Positions 33,076-42,232 of a stretch of DNA of 64,000 nucleotides are shown here, one piece after another. Location of the stretch: NCBI RefSeq assembly GCF_001189295.1, contig NZ_CP012159.1:9098501-9162500 (forward strand), in the 5' to 3' direction. The notes beneath the pieces are model-generated. The model did no database searches. It had not been told where the DNA came from and saw only the letters and a program-made list of their open reading frames with translations. The stretch's first letter is position 1, and every line of letters starts with the position of its first letter. Source of the stretch: Chondromyces crocatus. GTDB lineage: Bacteria; Myxococcota_A; Polyangia; Polyangiales; Polyangiaceae. A program made the position numbers and the translations under genes.

Positions 33076-33501
33076 ATGCGATTCATGATGCTGATGATCC
33101 CCAAGGGCTACGAGAACGCCAAACCGGGCACGCTGCCGGACGCCAAAGGTGTCGAGGCGATGATGAAGTACAACGAGTCCCTGCAGAAGGCGGGGGTGCT
33201 GCTGGCGCTCGATGGGCTGCATCCGCCTTCGATGGGCGCGCGCATCAGCTTCTCGGGAGGCAAGCCCTCGGTGACGGATGGGCCCTTCAGTGAGGCCAAG
33301 GAGATCGTCGGCGGCTACTGGATGATCCAGGTGAAGTCGCGAGAAGAGGCGATCGCCTGGGCCTCACGCTGTCCAGCGTCGGACAACGAGGTCATCGAGG
33401 TGCGGCAGGTGCAAGACTTCGAAGACTTTCCTGCGGACGTGCAGGAGGTCATCAACAAGAGCAACGTGCAGACGCCGTCGGGCGGAAGCACGGGTTCCTG
33501 A
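33076..33501 (+). CDS. DGPF/YCII-domain protein
   Basis: A 141-aa protein with GAGGAGG 8 nt before the ATG. It has MRFMMLMIPKGYENAKPG at the N-terminus and the signature TDGPFSEAKEIVGGYWMI at residues about 68-86. Probably co-transcribed with the tandem DGPF gene 79 nt upstream from the ECF42-like promoter at 32152. No independent promoter seen. Confidence 0.92.
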   Translation: MRFMMLMIPKGYENAKPGTLPDAKGVEAMMKYNESLQKAGVLLALDGLHPPSMGARISFSGGKPSVTDGPFSEAKEIVGGYWMIQVKSREEAIAWASRCPASDNEVIEVRQVQDFEDFPADVQEVINKSNVQTPSGGSTGS

Positions 33502-33606
33502 TCCCCACGGCGGGAGTACGCCTCCCGTCGCGCCACCGAACCGAGCGCGTCGACGCTGCCCGAGAGAGATTTCCTCGGGCGCACTGCGTGACCACCGGGC
33601 TCGGGT

Positions 33607-34278
33607 ATGCTGCGCCTCGAGAAATCGATGCTGGAAATCGAGCCTTACAACGCACAGTGCGCACGGTGGCCGACCATGGGCCGGGCTCTGCTCGCCCAGC
33701 ATGATGAGACGAGCGTGATCGTCTATCAGGCGTATCATCCGAGGATTGGAAGGGCGGCGGCGTCGACGGGGCGCTTCGGCGAGGGGTGGAGCCGCACCCG
33801 CATGAGCTGGATCAAGCCGAGCTTCCTCTGGATGATGTTCCGGTCGGGCTGGGGGACGAAGCAGGACCAGGAGGTGGTGCTGGCGATCCGGATGAAGCGG
33901 GAGGGGTTCGACTGGATCCTGAAGGAGGCCGTTCATTCGAGCTACGCGGCCGAGGTGTACGGGACCCGCGAAGCCTGGGCGTCTGCGGTGAGGCGCTCGG
34001 ATGTCCGGTTGCAGTGGGACCCGGATCACGCCCCCGGGGGCGCCAAGGTCGAGCGGCGCGCCATCCAGCTCGGGCTACGCGGGCAGGCCCTGGCGCATTT
34101 TGCGGACGAGTGGATCGTTGGACTCGAGGACATCAGTGGCTTCGTGGCCGAGCAGCGAAGGCACGCGCAGGAAGGGGATTTCGCGCGCCTGGTCACGCCT
34201 CGGGAGAAGGTCTACCCGGTGATGGATCCGGCGGTGGCGCGGAAGCTCGGGTTGAAGGAGCAAGAAGGGTCAGGCTGA
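33607..34278 (+). CDS. DUF4291 family protein
   Basis: A 223-aa protein matching the uncharacterised DUF4291 family: VIVYQAYHPRIGRAA, then the conserved SRTRMSWIKPSFLWMMFRSG and VLAIRMKREGFDWIL, and the RAIQLGLRGQALAHFADEWI segment. The family is widespread in actinobacteria, fungi and myxobacteria, with no known function. Monocistronic, convergent with the LysR gene. Confidence 0.88.
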   Translation: MLRLEKSMLEIEPYNAQCARWPTMGRALLAQHDETSVIVYQAYHPRIGRAAASTGRFGEGWSRTRMSWIKPSFLWMMFRSGWGTKQDQEVVLAIRMKREGFDWILKEAVHSSYAAEVYGTREAWASAVRRSDVRLQWDPDHAPGGAKVERRAIQLGLRGQALAHFADEWIVGLEDISGFVAEQRRHAQEGDFARLVTPREKVYPVMDPAVARKLGLKEQEGSG

Positions 34279-34334
34279 AAGGCCCCCTCGAGCGCGCGCT
34301 GGGCCTTCGTGACGGTCGTCGACGTCATGGCCGC

Positions 34335-35336
34335 TCACTTCCGTGAAGAGCGGCTCCCGGAGCGCTTCCGGGCAGGTTGACCCCGGGGGGCCGCGCTGGC
34401 GGAGCCATCGGCGTGGAAGCGAGGAAAGCTCGGCGCAGCACGTCGAGCATGCGACGCCCGGACAATGTCGATGAACGCCCGCAGTCCCGCCGGGATGTGG
34501 CGGTGGCCCGGGTAGTACAGGGAGAGACCCGGGAAGGGGGGGGTCCAGTCGTCGAGGACGCGGACGAGGACTCCAGCTTCCAGGAAAGGAGCGACGGCCC
34601 ACTCGCTGAGGAACGCGAGACCGATGCCCCGCAGCGCCGCCTCCATCATCAACTCGTGGTCGCCCAGGGTCAGCGAGCCTTTCACATCCACCACCGTCTC
34701 CTCGCCGCGGGCCTCGAACTCCCAGCGATAGATGGTGCCGCTCGGCATGCGGTACCGGATGCAGTTGTGCGCCAGGAGATCGAGGGGCACCGTCGGACGC
34801 GGGTGCCGCTCGAAGTAGCGCGGTGAGCCCACCACGGCGAAGCTCACGGGTGGGCTGCACGGGACAGAGATCATGTCCTGGGGCACCGCCTCGGCAAGCC
34901 GCACGCCAGCGTCGAAGCCCTCCGCCACGATGTCGACGAGGCGGTCGTCGGTGACCAGATCGACGTGCATGTCGGGATAGCGCTCGAGAAACTCCAGCAC
35001 CATGGGCATCAGGACCATGCGCGCGGCCCCCTCGGAGGCATTGAGGCGAAGGATGCCGGTCGGCGTGTCACGGAACTGATTGACGGCCTCCATGGCCTCG
35101 GCGATCTCGCGCAAGGCTGGCCGGATGCGGGCGAGGAACTGCTCTCCGGCCTGAGAGAGCGCGACACTCCGCGTGGTCCGGTTGAACAGCCGCACGCCGA
35201 GCCGTTGCTCCAGGGTGGTGATCGCGTGGCTGAGGGCCGAGGGAGACATGCCCAGCTCGGTCGCAGCGGAGCGAAAGCTCCGGTGTGTCGCCACCGCGAC
35301 GACGGCGTTCAGCTCGGGGAGACCCGTCCTCTGCAT
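34335..35336 (-). CDS. LysR family transcriptional regulator
   Basis: A 333-aa regulator. The winged HTH is [20 protein letters not shown] and [20 protein letters not shown] (residues about 8-50); the effector domain follows from about 92 ([20 protein letters not shown]...). The C-terminal 35 residues are Arg/Ser/Pro-rich and beyond the usual end. Divergent from the SDR gene at 35450; the dyad ATTGTTCGACAAT overlaps its own start codon, so it probably regulates itself and the SDR. Confidence 0.95.
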   Translation of the reverse strand: MQRTGLPELNAVVAVATHRSFRSAATELGMSPSALSHAITTLEQRLGVRLFNRTTRSVALSQAGEQFLARIRPALREIAEAMEAVNQFRDTPTGILRLNASEGAARMVLMPMVLEFLERYPDMHVDLVTDDRLVDIVAEGFDAGVRLAEAVPQDMISVPCSPPVSFAVVGSPRYFERHPRPTVPLDLLAHNCIRYRMPSGTIYRWEFEARGEETVVDVKGSLTLGDHELMMEAALRGIGLAFLSEWAVAPFLEAGVLVRVLDDWTPPFPGLSLYYPGHRHIPAGLRAFIDIVRASHARRAAPSFPRFHADGSASAAPRGQPARKRSGSRSSRK

Positions 35337-35347
35337 TGTTCGACAAT
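35335..35347. promoter_or_regulatory. LysR-type dyad overlapping the LysR start
   Basis: ATTGT-TCG-ACAAT is a 5-bp inverted repeat covering the last two bases of the LysR start codon and 11 nt upstream. LysR boxes are T-N11-A dyads, and this one fits in size and position in the divergent LysR/SDR region (35337-35449). Confidence 0.4.
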
Positions 35348-35449
35348 GTGCATCAAGTCATGCTGGTTCAGCGTGATTGTTTCATGAATGAGCGGCTCTT
35401 AGGTTCGCCCTCGCCCCCCAAGGAGGCACGGACGAAACGGAGCCAAAGC

Positions 35450-36280
35450 ATGAAGAAGACCGTTCTCATCACAGGGAGTTCGACGGGGTTCGGGAAGGCC
35501 GCGGCAAAGCGGTTCGCAAGCGAGGGCTGGAACGTCGTCGCGACGATGCGCTCTCCCGGCGCAGAGACGGAGCTGGTGGATCGAGACGACGTGCTGGTCA
35601 CCCGACTCGACGTGAGTGACCGCGAGAGCATCGCTCAGGCCATCTCGGCGGGAATCGGTCGATTCGGCAGGATCGACGCGCTGATCAACAACGCCGGGTA
35701 CGGGCTTCACGGAATCTTCGAGGAGACCCCGCGCGCGAAGGTGCAGGAGCAGTTCGACGTCAACGTGTTCGGCGTCATGGACGTGACCAGGGCCATGCTG
35801 CCGCACTTCCGGGAGCAGAAGGGTGGCGTGATCGTCAACATCAGCTCGGGCGCCGGCGTGTTCACCTTGCCCATGCTGTCGCTGTACTGCGCGAGCAAGT
35901 TCGCACTGGAGGGATTCTCGGAGGCCCTCTCGTACGAGCTGGCCTCGCAGAACATCGTGGTGAAGATCGTGGAGCCAGGCGGCGTCACCAGCACCCGCTT
36001 CGGAGACCGGAGCGGCGCCGAGGCAGCCCAGAACGCAGCGATCGATGCCTATGCCCCCTTCGTGGCAGGAGCGAACGAGCTCTTTGCAGGGCTGCGGGGA
36101 CAGCGGCTGGCAAGCTCCGAGGAGGTGGCAGAAGTCATCTTCCGCGCCACCTCCGACGGGACGAATCAGCTTCGTTATGTCGCCACCCATGACATCACGC
36201 CCATGATCGAGGCGCGGCGGCAGACCTCCGAGGCGGAGTACATCGCGTTCATGAGGTCGCAGTTCCTTCCCCGATCGTAG
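35450..36280 (+). CDS. Classical SDR-family oxidoreductase
   Basis: A 276-aa short-chain dehydrogenase from ATG 35450 (MKKTVLITGSSTGFGKAAAK). Motifs are complete: TGSSTGFG for cofactor, DVSD, NNAGYG, the catalytic Ser in IVNISSGAG and YCASK (YxxxK). The C-terminal region is like the 'SDR family oxidoreductase' type with EPGGV. NADP preference is suggested by the arginine in TMRSPG. Divergent from the LysR gene that probably controls it. Confidence 0.95.
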   Translation: MKKTVLITGSSTGFGKAAAKRFASEGWNVVATMRSPGAETELVDRDDVLVTRLDVSDRESIAQAISAGIGRFGRIDALINNAGYGLHGIFEETPRAKVQEQFDVNVFGVMDVTRAMLPHFREQKGGVIVNISSGAGVFTLPMLSLYCASKFALEGFSEALSYELASQNIVVKIVEPGGVTSTRFGDRSGAEAAQNAAIDAYAPFVAGANELFAGLRGQRLASSEEVAEVIFRATSDGTNQLRYVATHDITPMIEARRQTSEAEYIAFMRSQFLPRS

Positions 36281-36321
36281 TCGACGAGGCCCTCTGGCCA
36301 GGAGCCATGCCGAGAGCGACG

Positions 36322-39300
36322 CTAGGCGACGGCAGCAGCGAAGGTGGCGAAAAGGTCGCCTGGAAGAGGATGTGTCAGCCGCCAGGTAACGCTCATCGGC
36401 AGCTCGGATTCGTGCCTCACGTACGATGCTGGACCGAGGAAGTAAAACGCACGCTCATCGCTGCGCAGACGAGCGAAGAGCATAATGCTCGAGCCGAGCT
36501 GCGCGTGGCGCTGATAGCGGAGCCCCGTCTCGCTGTCCGCCCGCGTGACGGACTGGCTCTGCCAGTGAATGAGGTCACGGCTGATCGCATAATCGCGATA
36601 GCGGGTCGTTGGTGAGAACTGCCCCGTCGTCTTGTCCAGGGTGAATGCCAGAAGATCCGCACTGGCCTCCTTCGCCCAGTAGACACCGGTCTGCCAGGGG
36701 GCGACCTTGGCCCCATCCCCCAAACCGAACGCCGCGAGGATCTCGATCCGTGTGTAGCGAGCGTGGACTTGCAAGGGAACGTCCGGGTGGGTCGTGAGCG
36801 CCAGAGGTAGGTGCTGGATCCTGCATGCCTGGGCATCGAGCAAGGCGCGCAGCTCCGCCCGGACCTGAGGATGACGCCACAACAAGGCACAAGCATCCGC
36901 AAGAGAATGCCCCTTCGTGACGGCCTTGTCGGCGACCGAGCTGACGAGCATGCGCAGGAGCCGTCGCTCTCTGGGGGGCAATCGCTGAGGCTCGGGAGCG
37001 ACGTCATGCTCGAGAAGCCGCCGGTAGGTCTCGATTCGCGTGGGATCGTCGACATGCAAAAGCCGACCGCACGCGCGTCGGAGTTTGTCTTCCTGAGGCC
37101 CTGCAGGCAGCAGCGTCAGGCCAGCGTCACCGCACAAGTCAGACCAGCTCTTGTTGCCTCTATAAACGTCCTCGAGGTCGACACCCACCGCCTCGAGAAA
37201 GTCCTGAAGCCTACAGGATGAGCCCTCTCGAGCGAGCGCACGCAATTCGTCCACCTTGGCGCTCCACCGTGAAGGAACCGCTTCACGAAGGTTCCCCAGC
37301 ACAATCCGGCTCGCGATGGGGTCCAGCTCCATGTGACAGCCCGCGGGCAGGAACGGGAAGCCAGCCTGGATCTGCTCCACGAGGCCACTGCGGCTACCCC
37401 CCAGGAGGGAGCGGAAGCGGCGGTCGAACCTGTACTCCGCGCGGTGGTGACCGACGAAATCGAGGACGGTACAGACCGTCTTCCCTGAGTTCCGGCGGAG
37501 CCCGCGCCCGAGTTGCTGGAGGAACAAGGTCGGACTGTCCGTCGGCCGCAGCAGCAGCAAGGTATCCACCGAAGGGATGTCGACGCCTTCGTTGAACAGG
37601 TCGACCGAGAACAGGATGTTCGTCTTGCCCTCTGCGAGCTCAGTCAGGGCGGCCTGTCGCTCTGGAGCGGGCGTATCCGACCAGATGGCCGTTGCAGCAA
37701 TCCCCGCTTCTCGAAAGACCCGCGCCATGAAACGCGCGTGCTCGATGCTGACGCAAAAGCCGAGCGCCCGCATTTGCGCAGGCGCATCCACCCGCTTTGC
37801 TACCTCCTTGAGGACGAAGCGCGCCCATACATCGTTGCCTGTGAGCAGCTTCGAGAGCCCTTCGACCTCGTAGCCACGCCCGCGTCTCCAGGGGATGTCC
37901 CGGAGGTCGAGCCCGTCATGGATGCCGTAGTACGCAAAGGGCACCAGCCGGTGCTGGTCTATCGCATCCCATAGGCGCAGCTCAGCAGCGATGCGGTGCT
38001 CGAACCAGTCGAGGATGGGCAGGCCGTCGCTTCGTTCAGGCGTCGCCGTGAGACCCAGAAGTTCGACCGGACGCACATGTCCGAGCATCGAGCGATAGGA
38101 AGCAGCAGCAGCGTGGTGAAACTCATCCACGATGACGACATCGAAATGGGTCGGGTCGAGGTGTGCGAAGCCATTGGCGTGCAGGCTTTGAATCGAAGCA
38201 AAGACGTGCTCAAAGGCTCTCGGACGGTTGCCACGGACCCATAGTTCCCCGAAGCAAGGGTCTCGAAGCGCATACCGGAACGTCGCGAGGCTCTGCTCGA
38301 GGATCTCCTCGCGATGCGCCACGAGCAGGAGGCGCGCACGCGGTAGCTCTTTCCGGAGGCGCACATAATCGAGCGCGGCCATCACCGTCTTGCCGGTCCC
38401 TGTGGCGGAGACGAGCAGATTGCGGTGGTAGCCCTGCTGCCGCGACAGCGCGATTTGCTCCAGGAGCCGCTCCTGGAATGGCTCCGGGCGAAGCTCGATG
38501 GGGCTCAGGATCAGGCGAGGTGTCGTTCGCGCCTCCGCGTGGCTGAGCGCCTCGAACTGCGCAGGTTCGTAGGGCACGAAATCGCCATGGTTCCAGTAGC
38601 TCTCGAAGACGGCGGCGACCTTCTCGATCACGCCAGGATTCCGCGCCCCCGACACACGAACATTCCATTCGAGACCGCTGATCTGGGCAGATTGGGTGAG
38701 GTTCGACGAACCAATGTAGGCCGTCGAAAACCCCGAGCGACGATGCAGGAGCCACGCCTTCGCGTGGAGCCGCGTCCCGCTCGTGTCGTAAGAAACGCGG
38801 ATGTCGGCTCCGAGCGCTCGAAGCGCATCGAGCGCGCTGGCTTCCGTCGACCCCGTATAGGTGGTCGTGAGAATTCGCAGTTCGCGACCTGCTTCACAGT
38901 GGGCGCGGAGCGCGTCCAGCATGGGATTGATCCCGCTCTTGCGAATGAACGCCATCACGAGATCGATGCGATCGGCCGAGCGGCTCTCTGCGAGGATCTG
39001 GTGGCCTACGCGCGGCTCACCAGGAGCATTGGTGAGCAGCGTCGTGTCGAGCAGCGGGATGAGGGGCTCGGGGATGGACTCGAGGCGACCATCAGGGAGC
39101 CGCCCGAGAATCGCCCGCAGGACTTCGCCAGCCTCGAGAGGGCTTTCGAGGCCGAGATCCGGAGCACTCGCGGACTCGACGACGACCTCGATCAGGCGGC
39201 GGGCGAGGGTCGTCCCCAGGCTGGCCCGTTCCTTCTCATCGAGCGAAGCAATGGCCCTCTCGATGACGCGGGAAAGATGAAGCGCGATCCTGTCGGGAGC

Positions 39301-39417
39301 CTCGGCTGCGCGGAGGCCGGTTCGATGAGCCTCGAAACGCGCATCCAGTCCGCGGAGTCGAGCCTCCACAGCGTCGGTCAGGAGTACCTCGTAGAGCCCT
39401 CGCTCGTAGCGCGACAT
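36322..39417 (-). CDS. PLD-nuclease / superfamily 2 helicase with DUF3427-like C-terminus
   Basis: A 1031-aa multidomain protein. Residues about 130-300 are a phospholipase-D-like nuclease domain with HAKAWLLHR and SSNLTQSA (HxK...N pattern). Residues about 325-700 are the SF2 helicase: Walker A SATGTGKTVM, DEFHHAAAA (DExH), LTATPERSDG, VDLFNEGVDIPSVD and QQLGRGLRR. The last 300 residues resemble DUF3427, with ILAAFGLGDG and FLGPASYV. This layout occurs in putative restriction-like defence helicases. Its GC content is somewhat lower than its neighbours. No RBS; there may be a leaderless start. A defence role is inference from the family. Confidence 0.9.
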   Translation of the reverse strand: MSRYERGLYEVLLTDAVEARLRGLDARFEAHRTGLRAAEAPDRIALHLSRVIERAIASLDEKERASLGTTLARRLIEVVVESASAPDLGLESPLEAGEVLRAILGRLPDGRLESIPEPLIPLLDTTLLTNAPGEPRVGHQILAESRSADRIDLVMAFIRKSGINPMLDALRAHCEAGRELRILTTTYTGSTEASALDALRALGADIRVSYDTSGTRLHAKAWLLHRRSGFSTAYIGSSNLTQSAQISGLEWNVRVSGARNPGVIEKVAAVFESYWNHGDFVPYEPAQFEALSHAEARTTPRLILSPIELRPEPFQERLLEQIALSRQQGYHRNLLVSATGTGKTVMAALDYVRLRKELPRARLLLVAHREEILEQSLATFRYALRDPCFGELWVRGNRPRAFEHVFASIQSLHANGFAHLDPTHFDVVIVDEFHHAAAASYRSMLGHVRPVELLGLTATPERSDGLPILDWFEHRIAAELRLWDAIDQHRLVPFAYYGIHDGLDLRDIPWRRGRGYEVEGLSKLLTGNDVWARFVLKEVAKRVDAPAQMRALGFCVSIEHARFMARVFREAGIAATAIWSDTPAPERQAALTELAEGKTNILFSVDLFNEGVDIPSVDTLLLLRPTDSPTLFLQQLGRGLRRNSGKTVCTVLDFVGHHRAEYRFDRRFRSLLGGSRSGLVEQIQAGFPFLPAGCHMELDPIASRIVLGNLREAVPSRWSAKVDELRALAREGSSCRLQDFLEAVGVDLEDVYRGNKSWSDLCGDAGLTLLPAGPQEDKLRRACGRLLHVDDPTRIETYRRLLEHDVAPEPQRLPPRERRLLRMLVSSVADKAVTKGHSLADACALLWRHPQVRAELRALLDAQACRIQHLPLALTTHPDVPLQVHARYTRIEILAAFGLGDGAKVAPWQTGVYWAKEASADLLAFTLDKTTGQFSPTTRYRDYAISRDLIHWQSQSVTRADSETGLRYQRHAQLGSSIMLFARLRSDERAFYFLGPASYVRHESELPMSVTWRLTHPLPGDLFATFAAAVA

Positions 39418-39532
39418 CGCGGGGAGTCTAGGGGAGAGTGCCTGGAATGCGCCTCCTCATGGCTCCCTTCCACCGAGGAAACCGCACAAATACGTGGGAG
39501 AATGTCGCCATAGACTCACACGAAGGAAGAGC

Positions 39533-40045
39533 ATGGCCACCAAGTCCCGACGCGAAGCAGCCACCACCACCAAGCAGCCGTCTCAGGGCACCAAAAAGCC
39601 GGCAGCCCCGCGCGCATCACCAGCTGCACCTCGCAAACGCACCAGCATCCCTGAGCCCGGTGGCGCCACCGTCACGGCCTTCCTGGACCAGCTCGACCAT
39701 CCTCTCAAGAAGGAGATTCACGTCGTCCGACAGCTCATCCTCGGTGTCAGTCCAGAAATTCGCGAGGAGATCAAATGGAACGCCCCCAGCTTCCGGACGA
39801 CGGAACACTTCGCGACCTTCAACCTGCGCACCCAGGATCGCGTTCGGCTCATTCTCCACACAGGAGCCAAAGCGAAGAAGCCTGCCCAGCAGAAGGGGCG
39901 TATCGAGGACCCGGAAGGGTTGCTGGAGTGGCTCGCCGAGGATCGTTGCCTGGTGACCCTCATCAGCAGCGCAGACATCGAGTCCAAGCGAGCTGCGCTG
40001 GAGGCCATCCTGAGCGCGTGGATTGCTCGCATGGAGTCGCCGTAG
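39533..40045 (+). CDS. DUF1801 (YdhG-like) domain protein
   Basis: A 170-aa protein with GGAAGAGC before its ATG. A 50-residue Lys/Ala/Pro-rich basic tail (repeat-like, histone H1-type) precedes a DUF1801 domain: FLDQLDHPLKKEIHVVRQLI, EIKWNAPSFRTTEHFATFNL and RLILHTGAKAKK. The fold resembles a small TIM-like/SRPBCC-like ligand binder of unknown role; the basic N-tail suggests nucleic-acid contact. Confidence 0.9.
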   Translation: MATKSRREAATTTKQPSQGTKKPAAPRASPAAPRKRTSIPEPGGATVTAFLDQLDHPLKKEIHVVRQLILGVSPEIREEIKWNAPSFRTTEHFATFNLRTQDRVRLILHTGAKAKKPAQQKGRIEDPEGLLEWLAEDRCLVTLISSADIESKRAALEAILSAWIARMESP

Positions 40046-40152
40046 CGACGCAGGGCGTAGCCCGTGCACCGCGCGATGGCGAGAACGTGTCGACAGAGGA
40101 GGCTCGACCGCCACGAACGCGGTACAGAGGGATGCTCAGCGAGGAGAAGCCA

Positions 40153-41319
40153 ATGAACGACAAGCGAACGGACGACACCGAGCGGAGGGAGCACGCAGCA
40201 CAAAAGGCTCAGAACGCAGCTCACCTCGACCGACGCACCTTCTTGAGCGCCATGGGCCTGGCAAGCCTGGCCGGCACCTTGCCAACCCTCGGCTGCACGC
40301 CTCAAGCCACCACGGGGAACGAGCCTCCACGCAGCTCGGCGTCGCTTCAGCCCGAACCCCCGCCCCCTTCAGCTGGCGCCAAAGCGAACGAGAACACCAT
40401 GCAGAACATCGACGTCGGCCCCATCGTGCTGGGTGGGAATGTGTTCGGGTGGACGGTGGAGCGCGATGACGCCTTCCGCATCCTGGACGCCTTCGTGGAC
40501 AAGGGAGGACGCGCCATCGACACGGCGGACGTGTACCCAGCCTGGGCGGAAGGCCGGAAAGGCGGCGAGTCCGAGCAGATGATCGGCGAGTGGCTCGCAG
40601 CGCGCGGCCACCGGAGCAAGCTCGTCATCGCGACCAAGGTGGCGAAGTGGAAAGAGCGACCCGGGCTGTCGCCAGCGAACATTCGCACGGCCATCGAGGG
40701 TTCTCTGCGGCGGCTGCAGACCGACCACGTCGACATCTACTACGCGCACGAGGATGATCAGAACGTCCAGCAGGCCGAGTATCTCGATGCCTTCGATCGG
40801 CTCGTGAAAGAGGGGAAGGTCCGCGCCCTGGGAGCGTCGAACTTCACGCCAGAGCGACTCGCTTCTGCGCTCGCGCTCTCGCGCGCCAACGGGCTACGAC
40901 CCTTCCAGTTCTCGCAAGATCACTGGAATCTCGTCGAGCGTGGCATCGAAAAAACGCTCGTCCCGTTGCTCCAGAAGGAGGGGCTGAAGGAGCTGCCCTA
41001 CTGGTCGCTCGCGTCAGGGTTCCTCACGGGCAAGTACCGGCCAGGTCAGAAGGTCGACTCCATGCGCGCGGGTTCGGCGGGGAAGTACCTTACCGACCCG
41101 AAGAACGTCACGCTCCTCGGTGCGCTCGACGAGATCAGCGCGGCGCACAAAACCTCGGTGGCCGCCGTGGCGCTCGCGTGGCTGCATGCTCAGCCTGTCG
41201 TTGCCGCCCCGCTCGCGAGTGCGCGCACCATCGAGCAGCTCGGGCCCCTCTTCGACGCCGCTTCGCTCCGGTTGACGGCCGAGGAGGTCTCGAAGCTCTC
41301 GGCCATCACCGCTCCCTGA
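40153..41319 (+). CDS. Aldo/keto reductase with Tat/lipoprotein leader
   Basis: A 388-aa protein, GAGGAG 7 nt ahead of ATG. The leader DRRTFLSAMGLASLAGTLPT has a Tat twin-arginine and ends in a lipobox with Cys48 (TLGC). A Pro/Ser-rich linker leads to the internal Met (M83, nt 40399), where a normal AKR would start (MQNIDVGPIVLGGN). Catalytic residues are present: Asp and Tyr in RAIDTADVYPAW, Lys in VIATKVAKW, His in IYYAHEDD. It belongs to the AKR12/13-like group. Same architecture as the AKR at 24779. Confidence 0.9.
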   Translation: MNDKRTDDTERREHAAQKAQNAAHLDRRTFLSAMGLASLAGTLPTLGCTPQATTGNEPPRSSASLQPEPPPPSAGAKANENTMQNIDVGPIVLGGNVFGWTVERDDAFRILDAFVDKGGRAIDTADVYPAWAEGRKGGESEQMIGEWLAARGHRSKLVIATKVAKWKERPGLSPANIRTAIEGSLRRLQTDHVDIYYAHEDDQNVQQAEYLDAFDRLVKEGKVRALGASNFTPERLASALALSRANGLRPFQFSQDHWNLVERGIEKTLVPLLQKEGLKELPYWSLASGFLTGKYRPGQKVDSMRAGSAGKYLTDPKNVTLLGALDEISAAHKTSVAAVALAWLHAQPVVAAPLASARTIEQLGPLFDAASLRLTAEEVSKLSAITAP

Positions 41320-41400
41320 GCCATGACACCGCCCCCGATCCCGGCTAGCGCCCAAGGAAGCAGGTCGAACTGGGGTCCAGGGGGGGGTAGTCCAGGCGGG

Positions 41401-42165
41401 GTGGCCTGCACGCTCAGACGCCCCGTGGCGGGCTCGGTTCGCCCCTCCTCTCCATCAGCTCCCTCCGCACGCCGCCTCGGCCGCCCATGGCTCCTTGCAC
41501 TGCTTTCCTCGACGGGATGCGCAACGACCTACCCTCCTGGTTGGTCGATGCGCGCTGGCCCCCCGGAGGTGCTCGAAGCAACCCCCGGAGTCCCGTACGT
41601 CAAGGTGCCGCTCCGCTGGGACCTGCCCGGCGGGGACGAGATCCGCATCACGCCGGAGAAGAGTTCAGCCACGTTCAGCCTGCGCCTCGATGGCACCGAG
41701 GTGCGCTTCGAGATCGCCTATGCGCGAGAGCCGGAGAGTCGGCTCCTCTGCGCGACGGAGCCTGAAGGCCCCGGGGTCCCGCGCACCCATTTCGGCTGCT
41801 GGACCCCGCCGGAGGCGCCAAGGCCGCTCCGTTTCTGGATGGCGCCCGGCGTGGACTGCCCCCCTCGCCACGTCGACGCCACGAAGACCCTGACGACCCC
41901 GATGTGCTGGAACGGCGAGCTCGACGTCGAGGACCAGACCCTCTGGCTCCGACACGCCATCGTGGACTCCCTCCGCGCCCCCGTCGGCTACGTCTCCTGG
42001 CTAGGGCGAGATGGCCAGCTGCTCCTCGCCGCCGACATCGTGCGTGAAATGCAGATCGAGGTGTTCGACCCGATGAGACAGCCTCTCGCCAATCCGAGCC
42101 TGCGCCGACAGCTGGTCCTCCTGACGGTCGCTCTGCACTGGTGGGAACACACGACGCAAGATTGA
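41401..42165 (+). CDS. Hypothetical lipoprotein
   Basis: About 254 aa. A leader RRLGRPWLLALLSSTGCATT gives a lipobox STGC, so the product is probably anchored in a membrane. The mature part has beta-rich segments (VPYVKVPLRWDLPGGDEIRI, SATFSLRLDGTEVRFEIAYA) and a cysteine-containing middle (HFGCW, GVDCPP, MCW). No known domain recognised. The start is uncertain: GTG at 41401 and GTG 41425 both precede the leader; the frame is open from 41323. Confidence 0.6.
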   Translation: MACTLRRPVAGSVRPSSPSAPSARRLGRPWLLALLSSTGCATTYPPGWSMRAGPPEVLEATPGVPYVKVPLRWDLPGGDEIRITPEKSSATFSLRLDGTEVRFEIAYAREPESRLLCATEPEGPGVPRTHFGCWTPPEAPRPLRFWMAPGVDCPPRHVDATKTLTTPMCWNGELDVEDQTLWLRHAIVDSLRAPVGYVSWLGRDGQLLLAADIVREMQIEVFDPMRQPLANPSLRRQLVLLTVALHWWEHTTQD

Positions 42166-42232
42166 GCCTCAGCGCTCGGCCCTGTCTACGATGCGCTCGA
42201 CACGCCCTCAGCGGGGAAGGAATCGAACTCAC

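Noticed and set aside
36322-39417. Type I restriction HsdR subunit
   Set aside because: It has an N-terminal PLD domain and DUF3427-like tail, with no HsdM or HsdS neighbour.
40088-40114. ECF42-like promoter before the Tat-AKR gene
   Set aside because: TGTCGA is present but the -10 box at 17 nt reads CCAC, and the gene is not a DGPF-type gene.
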